A stretch of DNA of 64,000 nt from Brumimicrobium sp. (GCA_023957385.1 JAMLGZ010000001.1:2404923-2468922); one strand, 5' to 3'. Numbered from the stretch's first letter, positions 8,767 to 18,654 are shown. Numbers and translations are program-made. The notes: generated from the sequence alone by a model not told the origin.

Positions 8767-8772
8767 TAATTT

Positions 8773-10818
8773 ATGAAAACTTTAAACAAAGCTCTATTGT
8801 TATCTGTTGCTGTCTTTACGGTAGCTTGTAATAATGAAAAAAATAAAGACATGAAAGAAGATTCAAATACTGAGAAATATACAATAAATTCAGCTTGGAT
8901 GGATACAACAGTCTCTCCAGCTACTGATTTTTACCAATATGCAAACGGAATTTGGTTGGCTGAAAATCCAGTTCCAGCTAGTGATGCCAATTGGGGTAGT
9001 TTTAACATCTTGGATAAAGAAAATAAGAAGAAATTAACTTCTATTCTAGATGAATCTATTGCTTCCGAAAATGAAAAAGGAAGTTCACGCCAATATATTG
9101 GTGATTACTACAAAGCCATGAAAGACATGGAAACACGTAATCAAGAAAGTGAGGCCCATATTCAAGCTATCAAAGAAGAAATTGCATCCATAGACAATAA
9201 AGACAAGATTGCAGATGCCATTCGCAAGATGAATACAAAAGGAATTAAAGCATTCTACAACATATATGTTGAGCAAGATATGAAGGATGTTCAAAAGTAT
9301 GTTTTGTATTTGAGTCAAGGTGGACTCGGATTACCTAACCGCGATTACTATTTTGATGCTGAAAAAGAAGATATTCGTAAGGCATACAAAGCATATATGG
9401 AGAAGGTGTTTAAAATGTTCGGATATTCTAATGCTAATCAAATGGTTGAGTCTGCTTATACTATTGAAGAAACAATGGCTAAAACCATGATGAAGCCAGC
9501 CGAATTAAGACAACCAGAAAACACTTATCATCCTACTCCTGTTGCCGAAGTAAGCAATCTAAAGAACTTTGTAAATATTCAAGGATATATCGCTGACTTC
9601 GGAGATGCAACCACTCAAATCGTGGTAGTAGAACAACCTGAGCACCTAGCAACTGTTTCTAAAATGATTGAAACAACTGATTTTCAAACTCTACAAAACT
9701 ACATTGCATGGAAATATCTTAACAAATATTCTACCGCACTAAGCGAAGATTTACTTCAAGCTAGTTTTGATTTCTACGGAAAAACGCTTTCTGGAAAGAC
9801 TGAAATGAAACCTATCAATGAAAGAGCTATTGACGAAATGACTGGAAACCCAGTAAATGTAGCTTTAGGTCAAGAATTTGTAGCTCACTATTTCCCTATA
9901 GAAGCCAAAGAGAAAATCAATCAGTTGGTAGATAATTTATTTATTGTTTATAAGGAAAGAATCGGAAAACTCACATGGATGAGCGAGGACACTAAGAAAA
10001 TGGCATTAACTAAATTGTCTGCTATTACCCGAAAATTAGCCTATCCAGACAAATGGAAAGATATATCCTCATTAACAATCGTTCCAAACGATTACATGGC
10101 TAATATAGATGCATGTAATACTTTTGATTACAATGAAAACATGTCGCGCTTAACCAAACCTTTAGATCGAGATAATTGGGAAATGCCTGCGCATCTTGTG
10201 AATGCTTATTATCATCCATTATTGAATGAAATCGTGTTCCCAGCTGGAATTATGCAAGCTCCATTTTTTGACATCCATGCCGAAGATGCTTTAAATTATG
10301 CAGGAATTGGAATGGTAATAGGTCATGAATTAACACATGGATTTGACGATGAAGGAAGTAAATTTGCAGCAGATGGGACTTTCCAAAACTGGTGGAGTGA
10401 AGATGATAGAGCTAATTTTGAACTTAGAACGAAAAAATTAGGAGCTACTTTCGCATCCTTCTGCCCTTTCGATGGACTTTGTGTAAATCCAGATTTAACT
10501 ATGGGTGAAAATATTGCCGACTTAGGTGGTATCCGCATGGCATATTACGCATATACTTTGACGGATGAATTTAAAAAAGGAGAAGTTAGAAATGGTTTTA
10601 CTCCTGCACAACGTTTCTTTATTGCGTATGCTCAATTATGGAAAATAAACTATAAAGAAGCTGAATTGAAAAAACGCCTGGCAACAGATCCTCATAGTCC
10701 AGGAAAATACAGAGTAAATGGACCTCTTATGAATACTCCGGAATTTATTCAAGCATTTGGATTAAAAGAGGGAGATTACATGCGAAAAAGCGAGAAAGAA
10801 ATTGCTGAAATCTGGTAA
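8773..10818 (+). CDS. M13 (neprilysin/PepO) family metallopeptidase, lipoprotein
   Basis: This 681-residue zinc endopeptidase would cleave oligopeptides in the cell envelope. The N terminus is a lipoprotein signal (a hydrophobic run ending at Cys19, T-V-A-C). The catalytic site is HELTH at residues 518-522 with the third zinc ligand Glu579 in GENIADLGG, both standard for M13. A helical N-terminal lid domain (DFYQYANGIWL onwards) and the NAYYHP substrate-binding segment near residue 477 are also present. Length fits the family (about 650-690). The last 17 bases overlap the probable start of miaA. Confidence 0.95.
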   Translation: MKTLNKALLLSVAVFTVACNNEKNKDMKEDSNTEKYTINSAWMDTTVSPATDFYQYANGIWLAENPVPASDANWGSFNILDKENKKKLTSILDESIASENEKGSSRQYIGDYYKAMKDMETRNQESEAHIQAIKEEIASIDNKDKIADAIRKMNTKGIKAFYNIYVEQDMKDVQKYVLYLSQGGLGLPNRDYYFDAEKEDIRKAYKAYMEKVFKMFGYSNANQMVESAYTIEETMAKTMMKPAELRQPENTYHPTPVAEVSNLKNFVNIQGYIADFGDATTQIVVVEQPEHLATVSKMIETTDFQTLQNYIAWKYLNKYSTALSEDLLQASFDFYGKTLSGKTEMKPINERAIDEMTGNPVNVALGQEFVAHYFPIEAKEKINQLVDNLFIVYKERIGKLTWMSEDTKKMALTKLSAITRKLAYPDKWKDISSLTIVPNDYMANIDACNTFDYNENMSRLTKPLDRDNWEMPAHLVNAYYHPLLNEIVFPAGIMQAPFFDIHAEDALNYAGIGMVIGHELTHGFDDEGSKFAADGTFQNWWSEDDRANFELRTKKLGATFASFCPFDGLCVNPDLTMGENIADLGGIRMAYYAYTLTDEFKKGEVRNGFTPAQRFFIAYAQLWKINYKEAELKKRLATDPHSPGKYRVNGPLMNTPEFIQAFGLKEGDYMRKSEKEIAEIW

Positions 10819-11722
10819 TCCCATAGGAAACAAAAAAATTATTGTCATTGCAGGACCAACAGCGAGTGGAAAAACTTCACTCGCTGTTTCACTTGCAACC
10901 CATTTGAAGTGTTCCATTATTTCTGCTGATAGTCGCCAGTTTTATAAAGAACTCTCCATTGGCACTGCCAAACCTACCTCTGATGAAATGCAAGGAATTC
11001 CTCATTATTTCGTCAACTCCCATAGTGTAGAAAAGCCACTTAGTTCTGGGCAATTTGAAATTGAGGGTAGAAAACTCGTTGCTCAATTATTTGAAAAGGA
11101 AGATGTGCTTATTGTTGTGGGAGGTTCGGGAATGTTTATTGACGCTCTTTTATATGGTACAGATCAAATTCCACACAGTCCGAAGGCACGTGCTCATTGG
11201 AATCAAGAATTTGAGCTTCACGGGATTGCAAAATTGCAAGAACACTTACAAACTATCGACCCCGATTTTTATAAGGAAGTGGATATTTACAACCCTGCCC
11301 GACTAATTCGTGCCATTGAAGTGTTTGAATCTACAGGTATTCCTTTTTCATTTTGGCGGAAAAATACAGAAAAAAAAGCACTCTACCCTTTGTTTTACTT
11401 TGTTATCGATTTACCCAGAGAAGTGCTTTATAATCGAATTAACCAACGCGTAGATGAAATGATACAAAAAGGCTTACTTGAAGAAGTAAAAGAGAATATG
11501 AAGTTTCGCCATTTACAATCTCTCAACACAGTTGGCTACAAAGAATTATTCGATTATTTGGACAACAAAAAGACATTAGAAGAAGCAATTAATCTAATCA
11601 AACAAAATACGCGTAATTACGCTAAGAGACAGCTTACCTGGTTCAGAAAGAATAAAGATGCTATTTATTTAAACGCTACATCAACAGATGAACAGTTGAG
11701 AACTATTTTAACTAGTATCTAG
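10802..11722 (+). CDS. miaA: tRNA dimethylallyltransferase
   Basis: This enzyme would transfer a dimethylallyl group to A37 of tRNAs that read UNN codons, the first step of (m)s2i6A synthesis. The P-loop is GPTASGKTSLA, followed by ISADSRQFYKELSIGTAKP with the catalytic aspartate, and a late RQLTWFR motif. No ATG precedes the P-loop. The frame can start at TTG 10802 (inside the end of the M13 peptidase gene) or at a nearby non-ATG codon, so translation is probably coupled to the upstream gene. With the TTG start it is 306 residues, normal for MiaA. Confidence 0.95.
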   Translation: MLKSGNPIGNKKIIVIAGPTASGKTSLAVSLATHLKCSIISADSRQFYKELSIGTAKPTSDEMQGIPHYFVNSHSVEKPLSSGQFEIEGRKLVAQLFEKEDVLIVVGGSGMFIDALLYGTDQIPHSPKARAHWNQEFELHGIAKLQEHLQTIDPDFYKEVDIYNPARLIRAIEVFESTGIPFSFWRKNTEKKALYPLFYFVIDLPREVLYNRINQRVDEMIQKGLLEEVKENMKFRHLQSLNTVGYKELFDYLDNKKTLEEAINLIKQNTRNYAKRQLTWFRKNKDAIYLNATSTDEQLRTILTSI

Positions 11723-11740
11723 CTATTTATTAGACTCATA

Positions 11741-11748
11741 TACTTTTA
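11741..11748 (+). promoter_or_regulatory. possible -7 box before the metallophosphoesterase gene
   Basis: TACTTTTA (one mismatch to TAnnTTTG) lies 7 bases before an ATG at 11756 that is one frame away from the metallophosphoesterase reading frame. It supports that ATG as the ancestral start. Confidence 0.35.
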
Positions 11749-11756
11749 CATCATAA

Positions 11757-12479
11757 TGGAATCAAACTCATCCTTACACCATTCTCAATGTTGTAGATGA
11801 AAATTACAAGCTAATTATTGCAAGTGACATACACGTTGGTGCAATCAATACAAATGATAACTTTACTCAATTATTAAACCGAGGAAAACAAGGTGACATA
11901 ACTGCTATGGCTTTCCTTGGAGATCTCGGTACAGCGCACAAATATGATCTTGAAACATTTAAAGAAATGATTTCAGATAGCGCTTTACCTACTAGCTTTT
12001 CAATCATGGGAAATCACGACTTATTTTTTGATAGCTGGTCAGCCTTTAAAGATATATTTGGTACTGCTGTCTATTGCTTTGTTGTCAAAACTCCTACTAA
12101 AAAGGATTTGTATCTCTGTTTAGATTCTGCAAGTGGAACTTTTGGAGATGACCAAATTGAATGGCTTAAGAACATGCTTAAAAATGCCCGAAGCAAGTAT
12201 GATAAATGCATTGTGATGACACATAGTAATTTCTCCCGAATACATCATACAGCCTCTACTAGTCCGTTAACGGAAGAATTACTGGAAGTAATGGATCTAT
12301 TTACAGAATACAATGTCAATTTGGTTATCACCGGACATGATCACAGAAATAATGTAAGTTATTTAGGCAATACTGATTACATCATATTAGATGCGGTAAG
12401 AGACGACGAAAAACAAACTTCATATTTGCTTCTTCAAAAAGACGGTTCAAATTTGAAATATGATTTTATAAAGTTTTAA
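11757..12479 (+). CDS. calcineurin-like metallophosphoesterase, 5' end damaged or unusual
   Basis: The frame is open from 11757 to the TAA at 12477-12479. It carries all five metal-site motifs of the superfamily: ASDIHVG, FLGDLG, MGNHD, MTHS and ITGHDHRN. It should therefore be a two-metal phosphoesterase of unknown substrate. The first in-frame ATG (11907) would remove the first motif, so it cannot be the start of an active enzyme. An ATG at 11756 with a promoter-like box sits in another frame and stops at 11798-11800. A one-base indel in this early stretch would join it to the main frame. Either the gene is frameshifted (or the base call is wrong), or it starts at a rare codon such as ATT 11781. 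Confidence 0.75.
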   Translation, partial: WNQTHPYTILNVVDENYKLIIASDIHVGAINTNDNFTQLLNRGKQGDITAMAFLGDLGTAHKYDLETFKEMISDSALPTSFSIMGNHDLFFDSWSAFKDIFGTAVYCFVVKTPTKKDLYLCLDSASGTFGDDQIEWLKNMLKNARSKYDKCIVMTHSNFSRIHHTASTSPLTEELLEVMDLFTEYNVNLVITGHDHRNNVSYLGNTDYIILDAVRDDEKQTSYLLLQKDGSNLKYDFIKF

Positions 12480-12484
12480 CTTTG
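12477..12484 (+). promoter_or_regulatory. -7 promoter box for the lipoprotein at 12501
   Basis: TAACTTTG, full match to TAnnTTTG, overlapping the stop codon of the preceding gene and 16 bases before the ATG. Confidence 0.55.
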
Positions 12485-12500
12485 TATAAACATAGATACA

Positions 12501-13130
12501 ATGAAATTAACTGGGTTATGTCTATTTATCTGCCTGTTAGGTATAGCTTCTTGTAAGAAAAAAGAACTCTCTTTTACCTTCAAAGGAAAGGTTACAGCTG
12601 CTTATACAAATCAAGGGTTGGAAGGAGTACAGATTTATATCTATGCTTCTAATTTGGCTAATAACACCAGTAAATCTGCTACTGCTTACACCAATGCAAA
12701 TGGAGAATATGAAATAGTATTAGAGCGTTTGAAATTTGATAAAGTAAGTATAGAAGCTAGTAAAAATCTTCATTTTTCTGAAAAAAAACTGATAAAATTT
12801 GACGATTTAAGTACCCAAAACGATAACATAGTCAACTTTACTATGAATGCAAAAGCATGGGCACGCATCACTGCTCAAAACCTTAACGATCCACAACCTG
12901 GAGATAAATTTAAAATCCTAAAACTTGGAGGAAAAGTTGACTGTGAGGAATGTAGCCCAAATGGGAAATATACATTTTGGTACGATGCCTTTAACTCTTC
13001 TTATATCTTCATCAACGATGGACAAACCTATTTCAAATACTACTATTGGTATAATGACACAGTTGTTCATGGATTAGATAGTATTCTCACAACTCCTTTT
13101 GATACCATTACCAAAACTTATACGTTTTAG
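12501..13130 (+). CDS. lipoprotein with carboxypeptidase-regulatory-like beta domain
   Basis: A 209-residue protein with a lipoprotein signal: a hydrophobic run followed by G-I-A-S-C (Cys18) and three lysines. Residues about 25-100 read as a carboxypeptidase regulatory-like (transthyretin-type) beta-sandwich: a FKGKVTAAYTNQGLEGVQIYI strand pair, then TNANGEYEI. The C-terminal half is not recognised; it contains a C-E-E-C pair and many aromatic residues. The protein is probably anchored in the envelope. Own promoter box; converges on the comM-like gene with a hairpin repeat between them. Confidence 0.75.
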   Translation: MKLTGLCLFICLLGIASCKKKELSFTFKGKVTAAYTNQGLEGVQIYIYASNLANNTSKSATAYTNANGEYEIVLERLKFDKVSIEASKNLHFSEKKLIKFDDLSTQNDNIVNFTMNAKAWARITAQNLNDPQPGDKFKILKLGGKVDCEECSPNGKYTFWYDAFNSSYIFINDGQTYFKYYYWYNDTVVHGLDSILTTPFDTITKTYTF

Positions 13131-13137
13131 TGGATAG

Positions 13138-13218
13138 TTGAAAGTAGAAAATTGAAAGTTGGTTAGCAGTATGTCACTTTCAATTTTCAACTTTCAATTT
13201 TCAACTTTCAACTTTCAA
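13138..13218. repeat. GTTGAAAGT-type repeat forming a long hairpin between convergent genes
   Basis: Bases 13138-13159 pair with 13176-13197 with a single mismatch, and further copies of the CAACTTTCAA word follow to 13218. The same word family occurs in direct orientation at 53874-53967. As a stem between two convergent genes it may also stop transcription from both sides. Confidence 0.6.
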
Positions 13219-14757
13219 TTACTTCGCCCAATTATCTCTATCTAGACTCCTAAAATTAATCGCTTCAGAGATATGATGTACTTGGATATTTTCTGATTTT
13301 TCTAAATCAGCAATTGTCCGTGCCACTTTAATGATTCGGTCATACGCTCTCGCTGATAATCCTAACTTATCCATTGCTTGTTTTAAAACAGCATTACAAT
13401 CCTCACCAATTTTACAATATTTTCGCAATTCTTTGCTCGACATCTGTGCATTGCAATGCGTTATTTCTGATTCTTTGAAGCGTTCTTGCTGTATAAGACG
13501 CGCTTCTACAACTCTTTTACGGATATCCACACTACTTTCTTCGGGTTGATGATACGCTAATTCATCAAAACTAACGGGTGTCACTTCCACATGTAAATCG
13601 ATCCTATCCAACAAAGGTCCACTAATCTTATTGAGATAATTTTGGACTACTCCAGGAGCACATACACATTCTTTATCTGGGTGATTATAATATCCGCACG
13701 GACAAGGGTTCATGGCAGCTACTAACATAAAACTAGCAGGATATTCAACTGTAAAACGAGCCCTAGATATCGTTACGACTCTATCTTCTAAAGGTTGTCT
13801 CATAACCTCCAATACCGTACGTTTATATTCTGGTAATTCATCTAAAAATAGTACGCCGTTGTGAGCCAAAGATATTTCTCCTGGTTGCGGGTAACCTCCT
13901 CCACCTACGAGCGCTACGTCGGAAATTGTGTGATGCGGTTTTCGAAATGGTCTTTCTGTAACTAAACCTGCACCAGCATGTACTTTCCCTGCTACAGAAT
14001 GAATTTTAGTTGTTTCCAATGACTCTTGAATACTCATGGGAGGAAGAATAGTAGAAAGACGTTTGGCTAACATAGATTTCCCTGCACCTGGAGGTCCAAT
14101 AAGTACTACGTTATGTCCACCAGAAGCAGCAATTTCAAAGGCACGTTTGATGTTTTGCTGACCTTTAACATCCTTAAAATCAACCTCTAACTCGTTAAGT
14201 TTATCATAAAATTCTTGATGAATATCTATACGGGTAGGCTCTATTTTTCTTTCATTATTTAAGAATTGTACGACTTCCATAATTGTATTTGCCCCATACA
14301 CCTCTAATCCATCTACTATAGCTGCTTCACGCACATTTTCTTGCGGTAAAATAATTCCTTTAAATCCTTCTTCTTTCGCTTTTAAGGCAATAGGAAGTAC
14401 TCCTTTAAAAGGTTTCAAACTCCCATCTAAGGACAATTCTCCTAACAGAATATAATCTCCAAGGCAATCCATTTTTATCTGTTCGCTGGCTGCCATAATA
14501 CCTATCCCAATGGGTAAATCAAAGGTAGAGCCTTCTTTGCGGATATCAGCTGGTGCCATATTAATAGTAATTTCCTTCAAAGGATATTTATACCCATTGT
14601 TGCTTAATGCAGCTTTAATACGCTGTTGACTTTCTTTGACTGCATTATCTGGTAAACCAACTAAAATAAAGTTGACTCCCTTGTCAATATTGACCTCAAT
14701 AGTGATGGTGGTGGCTTCAATACCGAACACGGCAGAGCCATAAGTTTTGACTAACAT
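13219..14757 (-). CDS. comM: YifB/ComM family Mg-chelatase-like AAA+ ATPase
   Basis: This 512-residue protein has the family layout: an N-terminal Lon-protease-like domain ([22 protein letters not shown] onwards, without protease function), a Mg-chelatase AAA+ module with Walker [14 protein letters not shown] near residue 221 and a Walker B LFLDELPE, and a C-terminal Mg-chelatase domain with a four-cysteine [15 protein letters not shown] patch. In naturally competent bacteria ComM is a helicase that promotes branch migration during DNA uptake; the equivalent role here is inferred. Single gene on its strand; no clear promoter box recognised. Confidence 0.93.
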   Translation of the reverse strand: MLVKTYGSAVFGIEATTITIEVNIDKGVNFILVGLPDNAVKESQQRIKAALSNNGYKYPLKEITINMAPADIRKEGSTFDLPIGIGIMAASEQIKMDCLGDYILLGELSLDGSLKPFKGVLPIALKAKEEGFKGIILPQENVREAAIVDGLEVYGANTIMEVVQFLNNERKIEPTRIDIHQEFYDKLNELEVDFKDVKGQQNIKRAFEIAASGGHNVVLIGPPGAGKSMLAKRLSTILPPMSIQESLETTKIHSVAGKVHAGAGLVTERPFRKPHHTISDVALVGGGGYPQPGEISLAHNGVLFLDELPEYKRTVLEVMRQPLEDRVVTISRARFTVEYPASFMLVAAMNPCPCGYYNHPDKECVCAPGVVQNYLNKISGPLLDRIDLHVEVTPVSFDELAYHQPEESSVDIRKRVVEARLIQQERFKESEITHCNAQMSSKELRKYCKIGEDCNAVLKQAMDKLGLSARAYDRIIKVARTIADLEKSENIQVHHISEAINFRSLDRDNWAK

Positions 14758-14827
14758 TTGATTTAAGTTTTTAAGTTATTACCCTTAAGTTAGTAAAATA
14801 ATTGATTTAAAAAAAGAAAAATAAAAA

Positions 14828-14859
14828 AATTAGGGCAGCTACTCATTGCAACCCTAATT
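14828..14859 (-). terminator. intrinsic terminator downstream of the PAS-SpoIIE gene
   Basis: 14828-14835 pairs with 14852-14859. On the minus strand the stem is followed by a T-rich run (14829-14823), just after the stop of the phosphatase gene. Confidence 0.6.
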
Positions 14860-14866
14860 CTATTTC

Positions 14867-16042
14867 TCATATTTTAATCCCAATGACCAAAATATCATCT
14901 AATTGAGGTTCATCTTGTTTCCAGTTATTAAACACATATTGTAAATACGCCTCTTGTTCTTCTATTTCCATATCCTGAACTAGCAATAGCAACTCTTTAA
15001 ACTGTCGCTTATTGAATTTTTTGCTTTTTCCAGTACTCTCTTCCCTTCCCCCAAACTGATCGATATATCCATCTGAAAAGAGATAAACCGTATCATTGGG
15101 TTGTATCGTGATTGACTGTGTTGTAAACTTCTTTCGAACATCTCCATATTGACCAATTGGAAAACGATTTGGAGCAAACTCAATCAACTCATTATGGCGA
15201 ATTAAAATAGCTGGTCGAAAAGCTCCCGAATATGAAAAAACTTGATTTTCAAAATCGAAAACAGTCATAGCCACATCCATCCCATCTGAAGAAGTGATTT
15301 GATTTTCTTTTTTCTGCAATACTAACTTTAATTCCTCATCAAGCGCATATAAAATTTCTGAAGGCTCCTCTATTCCTCTCTTAACAATTACTTCCTTAAA
15401 TAAACTGTTTGCTATAAAACTCATCAAAGCGCCTGGCACACCATGCCCCGTACAGTCAATACCTGCCACAAATGTTTTATTTCCTCTTTCAAAGAAGAAA
15501 TAAAAATCACCGCTCACCACATCTTTCGGTTGGTAATAAACAAAAGCATCTTGGAACGCATTTTTTATTTTCTTTACATCTGGCAATAAGGCTTCTTGTA
15601 TTCTACTTGCATACTGTATGCTATCTAATATATCTTTGTTCTGTTGAGCTAATTCTGTATTCTTTTCTATTAGTTTTAATTCAACTTTCTTTCTATCAGT
15701 AATATCATGTCCAATGCCCACCAATCTATTATCCGGACCTTTGGAAGTATTCCATAACACCCAACGTTCACCACCTGTTGCTGTTTTCAGTAAACGTTCT
15801 TGCGGAACAGTTTCTATCATAGAATCCTGTTTAATTTGCTGGCATATCAAATCCCTATTAGCTAAACCTTCTACTTTATCCATAAAAGTTAAATCCCACC
15901 AAGCATTTCCTAATAAATGAGTGGGTTCAAAGCCTAAAATTCGTTTTACAGAAGGACTCACATATTCAACCTTTCCTACAGGGTTTACTACTACGATTAA
16001 GCTATTTAACTTTTCTAATATTGCATCATTAATTAATGACAT
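14867..16042 (-). CDS. PAS domain-containing SpoIIE-type PP2C serine phosphatase
   Basis: A 391-residue cytoplasmic signalling protein. Residues about 10-115 form a PAS sensor (VVVNPVGKVEYVSPSVKRILGFEP, ending in the PAC-like VGIGHDITDRK). A short coiled coil (116-140) leads into a PP2C/SpoIIE phosphatase domain with the metal-binding blocks VVSGDFY, DCTGHGVPGALMS, SSDGMDVAMTVFD, LFSDGYIDQ and LDDILVIG. Such proteins dephosphorylate anti-sigma-factor antagonists; no sigma or anti-sigma gene is nearby, so the partner is unknown. The PAS domain has no obvious cofactor ligand. Stands alone, with a terminator after it and a 270-base upstream gap with nothing recognisable. Confidence 0.9.
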   Translation of the reverse strand: MSLINDAILEKLNSLIVVVNPVGKVEYVSPSVKRILGFEPTHLLGNAWWDLTFMDKVEGLANRDLICQQIKQDSMIETVPQERLLKTATGGERWVLWNTSKGPDNRLVGIGHDITDRKKVELKLIEKNTELAQQNKDILDSIQYASRIQEALLPDVKKIKNAFQDAFVYYQPKDVVSGDFYFFFERGNKTFVAGIDCTGHGVPGALMSFIANSLFKEVIVKRGIEEPSEILYALDEELKLVLQKKENQITSSDGMDVAMTVFDFENQVFSYSGAFRPAILIRHNELIEFAPNRFPIGQYGDVRKKFTTQSITIQPNDTVYLFSDGYIDQFGGREESTGKSKKFNKRQFKELLLLVQDMEIEEQEAYLQYVFNNWKQDEPQLDDILVIGIKI

Positions 16043-16312
16043 AACTAAGGTTTTAAAAATAAAAATTGAAAAAATTGGAGGTTGCTTCTAAGAAGCGGCG
16101 ACTTTAATTATCTACAAATAGTCGCAAGATGGAAATGCATTCGCATCATAGAATATGAAGGGCACCAATAGGATTTGGCGTCCATTAAAACTTTACTATT
16201 TTTTGAAGTTTTATTCATATCTCGTTAAAGTGTGGCAAATCTAGTACTATTTTGAAAGAATCAAAATAAATTTTTATTTTTTTAAAAAATTTAAAGGAGC
16301 AATCGTAAAGAA

Positions 16313-17119
16313 CTATAAGTCTCTTTTCTTTAGTACCCAGCCAGAGATAAAAGCAAATAGTCCAATATATAAAAGGGCCATAATATACACACTCCAACTC
16401 ATAGAAGAAATTTTAAAGGCACTTTGCCCCATTACAAAATCTACTATTTCAAAATCAGGAAAAGGAATCAATCTCCCTGAAATAGACAAGGGAAGATAGT
16501 CCGAAAAAACAAATTCAGCTTTAATTAATAACTTATCAATACTCGAAAGTATTCCTTCAATTATCCAGTAGGCAATCAAGCCTAAGAAGGCATAAGAGGT
16601 TTTTCGTAAGAGAATAGAGAAAGTCGAACAAATGGTAAAGAAAAGAATCATCTTTATAAAGTAAGCTAATATATAGTTCATTCCACTATAAAAGGTTGTA
16701 TCAGATTGGGAGAAAGTAAAACCTAAAACCAGTGCAATTATCCAAACGACAGCAGTTGAAATAACAGCTAAAACAATATTGCTCATTAATTTCGAAACTA
16801 GGAATTCTTGTTTAGTTAATCCATCAATCAAATTTTGTTTAATCGTAGAATTCTCATATTCAATTGTAATATTAGAAATAATGATTACGGCTAAAAATAT
16901 CTTAGCAATAGCTAATACATACGCCACATTCTGCCATACCACTGGGAAATCAAACATTCCTAATTGAACTAAATTTAATTTTAGACCTCCAACTTCTGGT
17001 TTTATCATTGCCATAATAGCACCTATAACTAGTAAAATCAGAAAATAAATAATCGTGAAATTCCGTGTTGTCTTATTATAAAACAATTTGCTCCACTCTA
17101 TCGCTAATAACCTTTTCAT
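16313..17119 (-). CDS. ABC transporter permease (ABC-2 type)
   Basis: A 268-residue inner-membrane protein with about six hydrophobic helices, starting after a short cytoplasmic MKRLLAIEWSKLFYNK segment that is typical of ABC-2/NatB-type permeases. A first extracytoplasmic loop lies near residue 45-60, and a last helix ends with a charged tail KKRDL. The start is 4 bases after the stop of the ATPase gene, so the two are co-translated and form one exporter. Substrate unknown. Confidence 0.85.
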   Translation of the reverse strand: MKRLLAIEWSKLFYNKTTRNFTIIYFLILLVIGAIMAMIKPEVGGLKLNLVQLGMFDFPVVWQNVAYVLAIAKIFLAVIIISNITIEYENSTIKQNLIDGLTKQEFLVSKLMSNIVLAVISTAVVWIIALVLGFTFSQSDTTFYSGMNYILAYFIKMILFFTICSTFSILLRKTSYAFLGLIAYWIIEGILSSIDKLLIKAEFVFSDYLPLSISGRLIPFPDFEIVDFVMGQSAFKISSMSWSVYIMALLYIGLFAFISGWVLKKRDL

Positions 17120-17123
17120 ATTT

Positions 17124-18017
17124 CTAATTCTGTTTTATAATATGTAAAAATTTATCCTCCAAACTTTCTTTCCCTTTGATGAGGTGATTGGCTACAATTC
17201 CTTTTTCAAATAACAGCTTATTTAATACCTCTGGTTGTGCTTCTTGTTTAAGAATTGCCTTGAAATAAGTAGGATACTCTACCACCTTTTCTATGAATTC
17301 GATTTCATTCAGAATGGTTTTCAATTGCGTCATATCTGCTGCACCTACTTCAAAGTAGCCAAAACTAGCATTCATGGCATCTACTGCACCATTGTATAGC
17401 GTTTTTCCTTTTTCAAGGATAATTACATGGGAACATACTTTTTCCACCTCATCTAATAAGTGACTCGCAATAATAATGGTCGTTCCGGATGCAGCTATTT
17501 CTCGAATAATCTCTCGAATTTGGATAATACCTTGTGGATCTAAACCGTTGGTTGGTTCATCTAGAATCAATATTTCGGGATCATTTAGCATAGCAGAAGC
17601 AATTGCCAAACGCTGCTTCATTCCTAAAGAAAATGTGCTGAATTTATCATTCTTTCGTTCAAAGAGTCCAACCAACTTAAGTTTTTCATCTATTTTATTT
17701 TCGGCTACTCCTTTTATTTGTGCTACAATCTTTAGATTCTTTTCTGCACTTAAAAACGGATAAAAATTAGGATGTTCTATAATTGCTCCTATTCGCTTTA
17801 AGGAGTGAGAAGAATGCGTTTCATCAAACCATTTCCAGTCTCCTGATGTTGGATTAATTACATTCAAAATCATACCTAATGTAGTTGACTTCCCACTCCC
17901 ATTAGGACCTAACAATCCATAAATATTACCTTTTTCAACTGTTAAATTCAGATCATTTACAGCAGTTAAATTCCCAAAACGTTTGGTCAGGTGATTTATC
18001 TCTAACACATTTGACAT
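17124..18017 (-). CDS. ABC transporter ATP-binding protein
   Basis: A 297-residue ATPase with all the nucleotide-binding motifs: Walker A GPNGSGKST (about residue 37), Q-loop region, signature SLGMKQRLAIASA (about residue 133), Walker [14 protein letters not shown] and the switch histidine in IIIASHLLDE. The C-terminal 80 residues are the extra domain seen in CcmA/DrrA/BcrA-type exporters. It would energise the permease encoded just downstream. It begins 24 bases after the GmhA-like isomerase gene and probably shares its promoter. Confidence 0.93.
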   Translation of the reverse strand: MSNVLEINHLTKRFGNLTAVNDLNLTVEKGNIYGLLGPNGSGKSTTLGMILNVINPTSGDWKWFDETHSSHSLKRIGAIIEHPNFYPFLSAEKNLKIVAQIKGVAENKIDEKLKLVGLFERKNDKFSTFSLGMKQRLAIASAMLNDPEILILDEPTNGLDPQGIIQIREIIREIAASGTTIIIASHLLDEVEKVCSHVIILEKGKTLYNGAVDAMNASFGYFEVGAADMTQLKTILNEIEFIEKVVEYPTYFKAILKQEAQPEVLNKLLFEKGIVANHLIKGKESLEDKFLHIIKQN

Positions 18018-18041
18018 ACAATAAAATAGTTTATTCTTTCA

Positions 18042-18605
18042 TTAAATATTTCGCTCAATGAAATCTATCATAGTATGGATTACTTTGATATGAATTTCTT
18101 GTACACGATCAGACCAAGTGGATTTGGGTGCTCTGATTTCCACATCACATAAAGCAGCCATTTTTCCACCGTCCTTTCCAGTAAGTCCAATTACTTTCAT
18201 TCCCTTTTGACGAGCAGCCTCTATAGCATTCAGCACATTTTGAGAGTTTCCACTTGTTGAAATAGCTAATAACACATCTCCTTTTCTAGCACATCCTTCA
18301 ATATATCTAGAAAACACATAATCGAATCCATAATCATTACTCACGCATGACATGTGAGCCGGATCCGAAATAGCAGTTGCGCCAAGTGCTTTACGATTTT
18401 CACGGAAACGACCTGTAAGTTCTTCTGCAAAATGCATAGCATCGCTCATAGAACCTCCGTTTCCACAGCTAAAAATCCGTCCTTCACTTTTCAAGCTTTC
18501 CACCATGATTTTACCAGCAGATTCAATACGTTTGAAATTATCTTCTGTATTAAATGCCTTTAAAATTTCTAATGCCTCAATAAATTGGTCTGCTATTTGT
18601 TTCAT
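18042..18605 (-). CDS. gmhA: SIS-domain sedoheptulose-7-phosphate isomerase (GmhA-like)
   Basis: A 187-residue SIS-fold isomerase. It would turn D-sedoheptulose 7-phosphate into D-glycero-D-manno-heptose 7-phosphate, the first step of ADP-heptose synthesis for lipopolysaccharide. Seen are the phosphate loop [35 protein letters not shown], the second SIS signature [17 protein letters not shown], and a late [18 protein letters not shown] helix. Size and motif order match GmhA/LpcA. First gene of a probable operon with an ABC exporter, which could suggest envelope glycan work, but the link is only by position. TAGATTTG box upstream. Confidence 0.88.
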   Translation of the reverse strand: MKQIADQFIEALEILKAFNTEDNFKRIESAGKIMVESLKSEGRIFSCGNGGSMSDAMHFAEELTGRFRENRKALGATAISDPAHMSCVSNDYGFDYVFSRYIEGCARKGDVLLAISTSGNSQNVLNAIEAARQKGMKVIGLTGKDGGKMAALCDVEIRAPKSTWSDRVQEIHIKVIHTMIDFIERNI

Positions 18606-18625
18606 CCGAGATTAAATTTGAATAA

Positions 18626-18633
18626 CAAATCTA
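18626..18633 (-). promoter_or_regulatory. -7 promoter box for gmhA-ABC operon
   Basis: TAGATTTG on the minus strand, 20 bases before the ATG at 18605; full match to TAnnTTTG. Confidence 0.55.
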
Positions 18634-18654
18634 AAAAATAAACTGCAATATAAC

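Noticed and set aside
16043..16312. Possible regulatory RNA in the 270-base gap
   Set aside because: Only a weak local hairpin (GCTTCTAAGAAGC) is seen; no known riboswitch or tRNA fold.
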